A stretch of DNA of 36,381 nucleotides from Desulfotignum sp. (GTDB taxonomy: Bacteria > Desulfobacterota > Desulfobacteria > Desulfobacterales > Desulfobacteraceae): NCBI GenBank assembly GCA_011390615.1, contig JAABSB010000011.1, positions 1 to 36,381 of the forward strand. Reading direction: 5' to 3'. Each line of letters begins with the position of its first letter. Position 1 is the stretch's first letter. The notes below the pieces were generated by a model. That model did not search any database. It saw nothing but the letters and a program-made list of their open reading frames with translations, and had not been told where the DNA came from. Below are positions 9,544-17,318 of this stretch, piece by piece. A program made the translations under genes and the position numbers.

Positions 9544-11244
9544 ATGCTCAGCATCAAAAACATCGGCACAGTGGGCAAGCGGTACCGGCACCTGCTCCGG
9601 TACCAGCAGATCATCGGCATCATCCTCAAATATGGATTTGACAATATTCTGGATGCCATGAACATTGACCGCTATATTGAATCCGGCCTGAAACTGATTC
9701 CCTTTTCCCGGCCCCATGAACGGGTGGAAAAACTGTCCAGAAATCAGCGGATCCGCATGGCTTTAGAGGAGCTTGGCCCCACTTTCGTCAAAATGGGCCA
9801 GGTGCTGTCTTCCAGGCCGGATCTGGTGCCCATGGACCTGATTGCCGAACTGTCCAGACTCCAGGATGAAATCCCGGCCTTTGGATTTGACCAGGTCAAA
9901 GAAACCATTGCCGCAGAATTCGGCAGACCCCTTCATGAGGTTTTTCTTTTCATGGATGAAACCCCGTTTGCATCCGCCTCCATCGGCCAGGTGCACAGGG
10001 CTTCTGTCACCGGTGATGAACGACTTGCCGTAAAAATTCAGCGCCCCGGCATCCGCAAGACCATAGAAGCTGATCTGGAAATCATCCTTCATCTAGCCGG
10101 CATCATGGAAAGAAATATCCAGGAGATGGCATTTTACCGGCCGGTGAAGATTGTGGAGGAGTTTGCCAAAACCCTGGAAAAGGAACTGGACTACACCATT
10201 GAAGCTGCGAACATGGAACGGATGGCTGCCCAGTTTCTGTATGACAGAACCATCCATATTCCCAAAGTCTATCCGGCAGAATCTTCAGAACGGGTATTGA
10301 CCATGGAATTCATAGACGGCATAAAAGCCAGTGATATCGATGCCATTGACCGGGCCGGGCTGGACAGAAAGCGGATCACCCGGCGGGGGGCTGATTTTAT
10401 CATGAAGCAGGTGTTTGCGCATGGATTCTTCCATGCAGACCCCCACCCGGGCAATATTTTTATCCTGGACAACAACCGCATCTGTCCGGTGGATTTCGGC
10501 ATGACAGGCTTTCTGGACCAGACCACCCGGGAACTGTTCGTGGACATCATCCATGCGGTAGCCACAAACAATGCCAAACTTGCGGCCCGGCTTTTGTGTG
10601 ATTTGTGCGACTATGAAACCCAGCCGGATATGGGCCGGCTGGAAAAAGAGATCTCCCTTTTCGTCTCTGTTCACCTCACCAGGTCCCTGAAGGAGATCCG
10701 AACCAGCAAAATGGTGAATCAGCTTCTGGAACTGTGTGCGGCCCACGGCCTGCGCATTCCGCCGGACATGTTCTTAATGATGAAAGCCTTTGTTTCCGTT
10801 GAAGATGTGGCCAGAAAACTGGACCCTGACTTCAACATGCTCGGGCATGCCGTACCCTATGTGACCGCTGCCAAATACAGGCAGATGGCACCGGGAAAAG
10901 TTGCCGAAAATGTCATGCATATTGCCAGAGAATCATTCCGGCTGTTTCAGCAACTGCCGTCCGACACCATGGAAATTCTGCGCCTGGTGAAACAGGGAAA
11001 ACTGAAACTCGCCATTGACATCCAGGGACTGGATAAGCTGATGGTCCACCAGGACCAGACCAGTAACCGCATCTCTTTTTCCATCATCATTGCCGCCCTG
11101 ATCCTGGGATCTGCAATTGTGATCAATTCTGATGTGCCCCCCATGCTGTTCGGGGTGTCTGTCATCGGGATCGCAGGATTTGTGGCTGCCGCCGTCATGG
11201 GAATATGGCTGCTGGTGGCCATCATCCAGGGAGGACGTCTGTAA
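9544..11244 (+). CDS. ubiB: UbiB/ABC1 (ADCK) atypical kinase-like protein
   Basis: A 566-aa member of the UbiB/ABC1 family, whose members support quinone biosynthesis through an unusual ATPase or kinase fold. Visible motifs: the family-specific KxGQ element FVKMGQVLSSRPDLVP (about residues 78-95), the Ala-rich loop ASIGQVHRA (about 142-150), the VAIK-type lysine in LAVKIQRPG, the catalytic FHADPHPGNIF (about 298-308) and metal-binding DFGMTG (about 318-323). Two C-terminal hydrophobic helices (about 515-560) anchor it to the membrane. It lies 10 bp after the phasin-like gene. In an anaerobe using menaquinone the substrate pathway is uncertain, so the ubiB name shows family rather than proven ubiquinone function. 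Confidence 0.88.
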   Translation: MLSIKNIGTVGKRYRHLLRYQQIIGIILKYGFDNILDAMNIDRYIESGLKLIPFSRPHERVEKLSRNQRIRMALEELGPTFVKMGQVLSSRPDLVPMDLIAELSRLQDEIPAFGFDQVKETIAAEFGRPLHEVFLFMDETPFASASIGQVHRASVTGDERLAVKIQRPGIRKTIEADLEIILHLAGIMERNIQEMAFYRPVKIVEEFAKTLEKELDYTIEAANMERMAAQFLYDRTIHIPKVYPAESSERVLTMEFIDGIKASDIDAIDRAGLDRKRITRRGADFIMKQVFAHGFFHADPHPGNIFILDNNRICPVDFGMTGFLDQTTRELFVDIIHAVATNNAKLAARLLCDLCDYETQPDMGRLEKEISLFVSVHLTRSLKEIRTSKMVNQLLELCAAHGLRIPPDMFLMMKAFVSVEDVARKLDPDFNMLGHAVPYVTAAKYRQMAPGKVAENVMHIARESFRLFQQLPSDTMEILRLVKQGKLKLAIDIQGLDKLMVHQDQTSNRISFSIIIAALILGSAIVINSDVPPMLFGVSVIGIAGFVAAAVMGIWLLVAIIQGGRL

Positions 11245-11253
11245 GGTGCCGGC

Positions 11254-11766
11254 TTACCTGTCCCCCTGGTAGGGATACCAGTCAGATTCCCGAAGCCGCT
11301 CCACTTTCAGGGTCAGGATCTCGCAAGTCAGGGTGTTGAACACAATTTTTCGCCCTAGCTCTCCGCCGACATCCTCTGATACGATGCGGATTTTTTTATG
11401 CAGCAAAATATCTTTGGCGATATGGTAATTCTGCTTTCCCACATCATGGGTGCACACATTTGAATTATTGGCCCCGCCGAATATCTGGGCTTCCAGATGA
11501 TTGGGATCTGAACCGTTTTGAACCATCATCCGTACCAGTGTGATCACGGCGATATTGCCGTATATGGCCGTGTTTTTTTCCCGGCTCTCGGCAACCGGAA
11601 ACAAAAAATGGTTCATACCCCCGGTTTTGCGCTTTTTGTCATACAGGCTAACTGACACGGATGATCCCAGCACGGTGGAGATAACCGTGGGTTTCTCCGG
11701 CAGATAAATGTATCCGGGTTTGAGAAAATAATCCCGGGCCACCGATGTTTCAGAACTGTTTTCCAT
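11254..11766 (-). CDS. cheD: CheD-like protein, catalytic Cys replaced by Ser
   Basis: A 170-aa member of the CheD family, chemoreceptor glutamine deamidases that also bind CheC and CheY-P phosphatase complexes. The fold landmarks are present: LKPGYIYLPEKPT, STVLGSSVSVSLYD, GGMNHFLFP with conserved His53, and IFGGANN. In active CheD the segment reads LGSC-V with a nucleophilic cysteine. Here the residue is Ser36 (codon TCC, 11659-11661), so deamidase activity is doubtful. The end of the gene converges on the ubiB stop (9 bp apart), and its start is divergent from the CheY-fusion transporter operon, which could be functionally relevant. No other che genes are in the window. Confidence 0.85.
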   Translation of the reverse strand: MENSSETSVARDYFLKPGYIYLPEKPTVISTVLGSSVSVSLYDKKRKTGGMNHFLFPVAESREKNTAIYGNIAVITLVRMMVQNGSDPNHLEAQIFGGANNSNVCTHDVGKQNYHIAKDILLHKKIRIVSEDVGGELGRKIVFNTLTCEILTLKVERLRESDWYPYQGDR

Positions 11767-12059
11767 AGCCTTTTTCTTTGTTCCGGCTGCCAGTACATAC
11801 CATGTATGGTGTTCTATATCATTTATTCCCCCATATCAAGGGGTAAAATGCGCTGATCTGATATGCCTCTGTCTTGTCTGAGATGGATCACCCTTCACAT
11901 GAAACAAAGCGGCCCCCGCAAAGTCTCGGGCCGTGCACATGACACCACCAGGGGCGGGACCGGGGACAGCGTGCTGCAGCAAAAGGCCGAAAACCTGGGA
12001 TGCTTATAGCAAATATTCAGAAACAAACAGGGCGCTTGCCAATAAATTAGGGCTGTGAT
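11767..12059. promoter_or_regulatory. Divergent region and GC-rich leader before the binding-protein operon
   Basis: This 293-bp gene-free stretch lies between cheD (minus) and the operon (plus). On the plus strand AAGGG (11838-11842) can pair with CCCTT (11891-11895). Further on, CGGCCC/GGGCCG (11910-11915 and 11928-11933) form a hairpin with a 12-nt loop. The 15-mer AGCAAATATTCAGAA at 12008-12022 repeats part of the inverted repeat at 7094-7110. I find no consensus promoter for the operon. A TTGATA-15-TATAGA pair could serve cheD but is weak. Confidence 0.4.
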
Positions 12060-13109
12060 ATGAAGAAACCTTACATTGCAGCCAGACGACACCGGCTTAT
12101 ACCACAGCTATACCAGGGCACCTCACAAGGGACAGTAATGGAGAACCATTTTCCAGACATATGTATCGGGCATTTAAAAATTGTGGACCACCTGGTTCTG
12201 GGCATGGCTGCTGCAGACCATCCAGGGGTGGATGACCACCGGCCCTGGCGCCTTGTCCCGGTTCCCATGAACACCTGGGATGAGATCTGTGACAAATTGG
12301 GAAATAAGACCATTCAGGGCGCATTTATCCCCACACCCCTTGCCCTGGAACTCTTTGCCTCAGGCATGGACATCCGGTTTCTCATGTTTGTTCACAGATC
12401 CGGCAGTCTCCTGGTCAAAAACCGGAAAGCTGGCATTCACTCTCTTGCAGATTTTAACGGGAAACCTGTTTTGGTTCCGTCCTGGTTTTCCATCCAGGCC
12501 ATGCTGCTGCATAAACTGCTGGGTGCGTCAGGTCTGGTTTTAGGCCCCCATGACCAGCCAGGCAGTGATGTTTTTCTGGAAACTGTTCCCCCGTATCTTA
12601 TGCCAAAAATACTTCTGGCTGAAAATGATATGGATGAAGATGATCCGGCAACAGGCGGTTTTATGGCCCCGGAACCCTTTGGCAGCCTGGCAGTGACCCG
12701 GGGACAGGCGGATATCGTCTGTACTTCAGACAGCCTCTGGAAAAACCATCCCTGCTGCGGATTTGTGGTCACCCGGCATTTTTTAAAAACATATCCCCGG
12801 ATTCCCAAGGCCCTGGTAAGCCTTTTTTTTGCTGCTGCCCGGCACCTTGAAAACAAACCCATTCTGGATCAGGCTGCCCTTGGTGCCGGCTTTCTGGCAC
12901 AGGATCCGGTCCTTGTGCAGGCAGCACTTGCCCGCTCCAGGATAGGTTTTGCCCCTGAAAAACTGGTGCCGGATACAGGTGCCATTGACAGGATACAGAC
13001 CTATATGGTTGATGCCATGGGCATCATGCCAAAAAAAATTGATCAAGATATTTTTGTGAACAAAACCTGGGCGGAAAATGCCCTGTCGGAAGTACGCATT
13101 GCAGATTGA
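12060..13109 (+). CDS. Cytoplasmic NitT/TauT-type substrate-binding-like protein (paralogue A)
   Basis: A 349-aa protein homologous along its length to the Tat-exported binding protein and to the receiver-fused protein encoded downstream. Shared landmarks: HLKIVDHL near the N-terminus, VPSWFSIQAML, VPPYLMPKIL, GFMAPEPFGSLA and WKNHPCC (C232, C233). It has no signal peptide: the N-terminus is basic and not hydrophobic, so it should stay in the cytoplasm. Two starts are plausible. ATG 12060 has AGGG 7 nt upstream. ATG 12138 has AAGGG 6 nt upstream and would align better with the paralogues, making the protein 323 aa. It is first in a tight operon and overlaps the ATPase gene by 32 bp. By analogy with NasS and the NrtA-like domain of NrtC it may sense intracellular ligand; that is inference. 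Confidence 0.8.
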   Translation: MKKPYIAARRHRLIPQLYQGTSQGTVMENHFPDICIGHLKIVDHLVLGMAAADHPGVDDHRPWRLVPVPMNTWDEICDKLGNKTIQGAFIPTPLALELFASGMDIRFLMFVHRSGSLLVKNRKAGIHSLADFNGKPVLVPSWFSIQAMLLHKLLGASGLVLGPHDQPGSDVFLETVPPYLMPKILLAENDMDEDDPATGGFMAPEPFGSLAVTRGQADIVCTSDSLWKNHPCCGFVVTRHFLKTYPRIPKALVSLFFAAARHLENKPILDQAALGAGFLAQDPVLVQAALARSRIGFAPEKLVPDTGAIDRIQTYMVDAMGIMPKKIDQDIFVNKTWAENALSEVRIAD

Positions 13110-13866
13110 TATTGAAAAAATAACCAAAACCTATGCCTATGCTGAAAAGCCTGAACATGTGGTATTAAAGGATATTTCCTTTGCCATTGCACCAGGTGAT
13201 TTTGTCATTATTTTAGGGGAATCCGGGTGCGGCAAAACCACTTTGCTCAACCTTCTGGCCGGTCTTGAACACCCCACCAAAGGCTGTATCCGGGCAGATG
13301 GTGACATCATAACCGGAATCCATCCATCCCGGTCCATGCTTTTCCAGCAGCCGGCCCTGCTGCCCTGGCTCACTGTGTGGGAAAATGTGGCCTATGGCTG
13401 CAAAATCAGAAACGACACAGACAAACTCGATTACCGGGTCAACCAGTTTCTGGAGATCATGGGCCTGACCGGATTTGCCGACGCACACCCCGGCCGGCTG
13501 TCTTTGGGCATGGCCCAGCGGGTGTGTCTGGCAAGGGCCCTGGTGGGGCACCCAAGGGTCCTTTTGCTGGATGAACCCTTTGCCTCCCTGGATACCTTTA
13601 CCCAGGCACATATCCAGGAAGAACTGGTGAATCTGTGGCTGTCGGAAAATTTCACCGCGGTCTTTGTGACCCATGATATTGACGAGGCCATTTACCTGGG
13701 CAACAAAATCATCCTTCTGGCTGGAGAACCTGCCAATATCACCGACATCTTTGCGGTTACTGAAACCTATCCCAGGGACAGAAACCACCCCCGGTTCAAA
13801 GAAATCCGGAACAGGATCCTGGAACGGTTTAAAAATGCCTACCTGGCCAAAAGGACCCTGCTATAA
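13078..13866 (+). CDS. NitT/TauT-family ABC transporter ATPase
   Basis: A 262-aa ABC ATPase of the nitrate/sulfonate/taurine importer class. It shows Walker A GESGCGKTT (residues 47-55), the Q-loop QQPALLPWLTVWENV, signature LSLGMAQRV, Walker B VLLLDEPFASLD and switch THD. The signature carries Leu where LSGG(Q/M) has its first Gly; the Ser and second Gly remain, so it is probably still active. There is no C-terminal binding-protein domain of the NrtC type; that role may be taken by the separate paralogues. The ATG lies inside the end of the preceding gene (32-bp overlap), and the stop is 1 bp before the next ATG, so translation is probably coupled. Confidence 0.93.
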   Translation: MPCRKYALQIDIEKITKTYAYAEKPEHVVLKDISFAIAPGDFVIILGESGCGKTTLLNLLAGLEHPTKGCIRADGDIITGIHPSRSMLFQQPALLPWLTVWENVAYGCKIRNDTDKLDYRVNQFLEIMGLTGFADAHPGRLSLGMAQRVCLARALVGHPRVLLLDEPFASLDTFTQAHIQEELVNLWLSENFTAVFVTHDIDEAIYLGNKIILLAGEPANITDIFAVTETYPRDRNHPRFKEIRNRILERFKNAYLAKRTLL

Positions 13867-13867
13867 C

Positions 13868-15052
13868 ATGAAAAGCCCTGCCCGCAAACATTTACAGACC
13901 GGCATGACCCGGCGCACATTTCTGCACACAGCTGCAGCAGCCTGTTCCAGCCTGATTACCGGGGCACGCGTGTCTGCAAAAAAGCCGCCCCTGCGCCTGG
14001 GGTATCTGCCCATTACAGATGCAACCCCGCTGCTGGTGGCCCACGGACTGGGATATTTTTCCCAGGAAGGGCTGGATGTAGCACGACCTGTCATGGTCAG
14101 GTCCTGGAACATACTCACGGAATCTTTTCTGGCCGGCAAATTTGATATCACCCATATGCTCTTTCCCATCCCGGTATGGATGCGGTTCAAACAGCACATG
14201 CCTGTGCGTGTGCTGGCATGGGACCATACAAACGGCAGTGCGGTCACCGTGCGGGGGGATTCAGCCATAAGGAATTTTGCAGATCTTGGGGGAAAACAGG
14301 TGGCGGTTCCCTCCTGGTATTCCATGCACAACCTGGTGCTTCAGCTGGGGTTGAAAGCCCAGGGCCTGACCCCGGTGATCCAGCCCCAGTCCGCTTTTCT
14401 TGCCCCCCATGAAGTCAACCTGTTTATTCTGCCCCCTCCGGACATGCCCACAGCCCTTCTGGGCGGCAAGGTGGATGCCTTTATCGTGGCAGACCCTTTC
14501 AATGCCCTGGCTGAACTGCGGTTCAATGCCAGGATCATGCGGTATACCGGAGATATTTGGAAAAACCACCCCTGCTGCGTCATTGTTGCAGGCCAGCCAT
14601 TCATTGACCACCACCCTGTGGTGGTGCAAAAAGCCATGAATGCCATTGTCCGGGCCCAGGCCTGGTGCCGGAAAAATCCCAGAGAAACCGCCCACCTTTT
14701 GAGCCGTGACGGAGAACGGTATCTGCCGGTTTCCCAAGAGGTGCTGCGCAGGGTTTTTGAAACCCCTGATCCGGCCCGGCTGGTGCATCCTGAATGGGAT
14801 GTTCCCCGCATCGATTTTCAGCCTTTTCCCTTTCCTTCTGCCACCCGGTTCATCATCGACCAGATGAAAACCACCCGGGTGGAAGGAGACACATCATTTT
14901 TATCAGCACTGGACTCCGGCCGGGCAGCCAGGGAGCTTGTGGATGACCGGTTTGTCCTGCAGGCAATGGATGAGATGGGGGGGATGGCGCCTTTCTGCGA
15001 CTGTCACATGGCATTACCCTACACAAGGGAAGAGTCTGTTGAAATCACCTGA
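13868..15052 (+). CDS. Tat-exported ABC transporter substrate-binding protein (paralogue B)
   Basis: A 394-aa periplasmic solute-binding protein of the NMT1/THI5, SsuA/NrtA-like family. The N-terminus carries a twin-arginine motif TRRTFLH (about residues 14-20), a short Ala-rich hydrophobic stretch and a probable signal peptidase site after RVSA. The mature part begins LRLGYLPITDATPL. It shares VPSWYSMHNLV, LPPPDMPTAL, AFIVADPF and IWKNHPCC (C236, C237) with the two cytoplasmic paralogues. ATG 13868 starts 1 bp after the ATPase stop; an internal ATG at 13904 would give the same Tat signal. Tat export suggests folding, or cofactor or metal loading, before export. The ligand is unknown: nitrate, sulfonates, bicarbonate and thiamine pyrimidine precursors are all family precedents. 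Confidence 0.9.
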   Translation: MKSPARKHLQTGMTRRTFLHTAAAACSSLITGARVSAKKPPLRLGYLPITDATPLLVAHGLGYFSQEGLDVARPVMVRSWNILTESFLAGKFDITHMLFPIPVWMRFKQHMPVRVLAWDHTNGSAVTVRGDSAIRNFADLGGKQVAVPSWYSMHNLVLQLGLKAQGLTPVIQPQSAFLAPHEVNLFILPPPDMPTALLGGKVDAFIVADPFNALAELRFNARIMRYTGDIWKNHPCCVIVAGQPFIDHHPVVVQKAMNAIVRAQAWCRKNPRETAHLLSRDGERYLPVSQEVLRRVFETPDPARLVHPEWDVPRIDFQPFPFPSATRFIIDQMKTTRVEGDTSFLSALDSGRAARELVDDRFVLQAMDEMGGMAPFCDCHMALPYTREESVEIT

Positions 15053-15872
15053 ACGCTTCACATACCAAGACCACAGACAAATGGGCCTTAATGTCATCTT
15101 CACGCCCCAGAAATTGGGTTTCCGCTATGAACTGATGGGGCTTGCCCTTTTTGCAGCCATGTGGGCACTGGTCTCTTATTTTGTGTTTACCCGGCCCCAG
15201 TTCAGCCAGTTCCAGGGATTTTTGCCCGGCCCCACCTTCCGGGCCCTGATGTCCGCCTTTGCAGATGAACGTTTCTGGCTGTCGGTATTCACCAGCCTGC
15301 GGCGGATTGTGGTGGGCATATCTCTGGCTGCTTTTTTGGGTATTCCCGTGGGTATTTTAGTGGGATTTTATCCCAGGATCAGGGGACTGTCCTATTCCGC
15401 AATCCAGTTTGTACGCATGATCAGCCCCTTGTCCTGGATGCCCATTGCCCTGCTCCTGTTTGCAAGCTTTGAATCAGCCGTATATTTTTTGATTGTAATG
15501 GCCACTGTTTGTCCTATAATACTGAACACCACCATCGGGGTGCGCAACATCAATCCCCAGTGGATAAAAATGGCCATAAACCAGGGTGCAGGCAGCTTTC
15601 AGCTCATCAAGACCATTGTCATACCATCTTCTGTACCCCATATGCTCACAAGCCTGCGGCTGGCACTGGGAGTGGCCTGGATTGTGCTTGTCCCGGCAGA
15701 GTTTTTGGGGGTATCAAGCGGCCTGGGATACCTGATCAATGATGCACGGGATACCATGGAGTATGACAAACTCATGGCCATGATTATCGCCATTGGTATC
15801 CTGGGATTTTGCCTGGACCGGCTGTTCCAGAAACTCCAGCAGACACTGCGCTGGTCATGGCATGAATACTGA
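15039..15872 (+). CDS. NitT/TauT-family ABC transporter permease
   Basis: A 277-aa inner-membrane permease of the binding-protein-dependent importer class. Hydrophobic helices start at about residue 33 (ALFAAMWALVSYFVF). The cytoplasmic EAA-type loop reads AINQGAGSFQLIKTIVIPSSVP, and the typical VAWIVLVPAEFLG and GLGYLINDARD follow. I chose the TTG at 15039 because AAGGGA (15025-15030) lies 8 nt upstream. It overlaps the previous gene by 14 bp. The first ATG, at 15081, has no ribosome binding site and would shorten the protein by 14 residues. With the ATPase and paralogue B it makes a complete importer. Confidence 0.9.
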   Translation: MKSPERFTYQDHRQMGLNVIFTPQKLGFRYELMGLALFAAMWALVSYFVFTRPQFSQFQGFLPGPTFRALMSAFADERFWLSVFTSLRRIVVGISLAAFLGIPVGILVGFYPRIRGLSYSAIQFVRMISPLSWMPIALLLFASFESAVYFLIVMATVCPIILNTTIGVRNINPQWIKMAINQGAGSFQLIKTIVIPSSVPHMLTSLRLALGVAWIVLVPAEFLGVSSGLGYLINDARDTMEYDKLMAMIIAIGILGFCLDRLFQKLQQTLRWSWHEY

Positions 15873-15923
15873 GATAATAAATATATATAACGATTATACA
15901 CAAAAACCTTAAGGAGCGTTTCA

Positions 15924-17300
15924 ATGGCGGTAAACCCTGACATTAAAATTGTTGTGGCGGATGATTCAGGCACCATGCGTATCATGTTCAAACAGATCCT
16001 TGCCAAAGCCGGTTATACCAACCTTGTGATGGCGGTCAACGGTACAGATGGGCTGGAAAAGGTAAAAACCGAAAAACCAGACCTTGTTATCAGTGACTGG
16101 AATATGCCCCAGATGGATGGACTGGAATTTTTACAGGCATTGCGCAAACTGGATGAATTCAGGGACCTGCCCTTTATCATGGCCACGGCCCAGTCTGACA
16201 AAGGCCAGCAGATCGCCATTATGGAAGCCGGAGGCAATGGCCATGTTCCCAAACCCTTTGACCAGGAACAGATCAGCCAGGCCATTGCACGTGCATTTTC
16301 AGGTGAAACCAGGGACCCTTTTGTCCGGAAAAAACAAAGAAGCATCATGGGTGACCGGGTGGAACTGAATGTGGCCCATATCCAGATCACCGACCACCTG
16401 GCCCTCGGGGCATTGAAACACAGAATAGATACCGGAGATGTGGAACCCAGGCATTTTGATTTGACCACCAGCCTGAAGGCCGGATGGAACCCCATACAGG
16501 AAGGTCTGGAATCCGGAGAAATTGACTGTGCCTTTGTGCTTGCGCCCATTGCCATGGATCTGTTTGCCTATGATTCCCCCATCCGACTGGTGCTGTTTGC
16601 CCACAAGAACGGCAGTACATTTGTCAGATCCCGCCATTATGATCACAGGTTTGATTCTCTCCAGAGTTTTTACAAATACAAGGTTGTGGATATCCCCCAT
16701 AAAATGTCCATTCACCACATGCTGGCCCATAAATTCCTCAAGGAACTGGGGCTCAAACCCGGGGTTCCCGGTAAAAAAGCCATCAATGTGAGATTTGAGG
16801 TGGTACCCCCTGTTAAAATGCCCCAGATCATGAAGGAAAACGAGGACGTGGCCGGTTTCATGGTGGCTGAGCCGGTTGCCACCAAAGCCATTGCCGCCCA
16901 GGTGGGGGATCTGGAATTCTATTCTGCCAGCCGCTGGGACAACCATCCCTGCTGTATTGTGGCCATGCAGGAGGACTTTCTCCAGCAGCACCCTGATGCT
17001 GCCCAGGAATTTGTATCCCTGCTGGTGGAAACCGGTGAATACATTGAAGATGACAAAACCCGCGCCGCCCGCATTGCAGTGGATTTTTTAGATCCCCAGG
17101 GCACCCTGGGACTCAACCCGGAAGTGTTGAAAAATGTATTTTCCCAGCCCCAGGCCATACGGTGGGATGGCCTTTATCCCGAGGCAGCCGGCCTGGACAA
17201 AATTCAGCGGTACATGCATGATGTAATGGAGATCGGTAAAATCATCGATCTGGAAAAATTCATTGAAACACGTTTTGCCGATATTGCCTACAACATTTAG
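15924..17300 (+). CDS. CheY-type receiver fused to a cytoplasmic substrate-binding domain (paralogue C)
   Basis: A 458-aa two-domain protein. Residues 6-128 form a complete receiver domain with the acidic pair D13/D14, phospho-acceptor D58, T88 and K110. The motif SDWNMPQMDGLE is the CheY type rather than the transcription-factor type. Residues about 148-458 are a full NitT/TauT-type substrate-binding domain homologous to paralogues A and B: HIQITDHL, IPHKMSIHHML, VPPVKMPQIM, GFMVAEPVATKA and WDNHPCC (C343, C344). It has no signal peptide or transmembrane helix, so it is cytoplasmic. AAGGAG (15911-15916) sits 7 nt before ATG. It follows the permease by 51 bp. Likely role, by inference: ligand-sensitive phospho-switch. 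The cognate kinase is not in the window. Confidence 0.9.
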   Translation: MAVNPDIKIVVADDSGTMRIMFKQILAKAGYTNLVMAVNGTDGLEKVKTEKPDLVISDWNMPQMDGLEFLQALRKLDEFRDLPFIMATAQSDKGQQIAIMEAGGNGHVPKPFDQEQISQAIARAFSGETRDPFVRKKQRSIMGDRVELNVAHIQITDHLALGALKHRIDTGDVEPRHFDLTTSLKAGWNPIQEGLESGEIDCAFVLAPIAMDLFAYDSPIRLVLFAHKNGSTFVRSRHYDHRFDSLQSFYKYKVVDIPHKMSIHHMLAHKFLKELGLKPGVPGKKAINVRFEVVPPVKMPQIMKENEDVAGFMVAEPVATKAIAAQVGDLEFYSASRWDNHPCCIVAMQEDFLQQHPDAAQEFVSLLVETGEYIEDDKTRAARIAVDFLDPQGTLGLNPEVLKNVFSQPQAIRWDGLYPEAAGLDKIQRYMHDVMEIGKIIDLEKFIETRFADIAYNI

Positions 17301-17318
17301 GTACAAGGAGCCACATCC

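Noticed and set aside
11836-11900. Possible TPP riboswitch (GGGGT, CTGATCTG, CTGAGA, ACCCTT)
   Set aside because: The pieces are in the wrong order: CTGATCTG comes before CTGAGA. The P3 stem is absent, and the invariant GCGTAGGGA is missing. Attractive because binding proteins of this family can carry thiamine precursors, but the aptamer is not there.
11908-11990. Possible c-di-GMP-I (GEMM) riboswitch around CGCAAAGTCTCGGGCC
   Set aside because: The CGCAAAG-like core is matched but the upstream GGCAAACC with its GAAA loop and the downstream GGTAGC...GGGTTACC receptor are absent.
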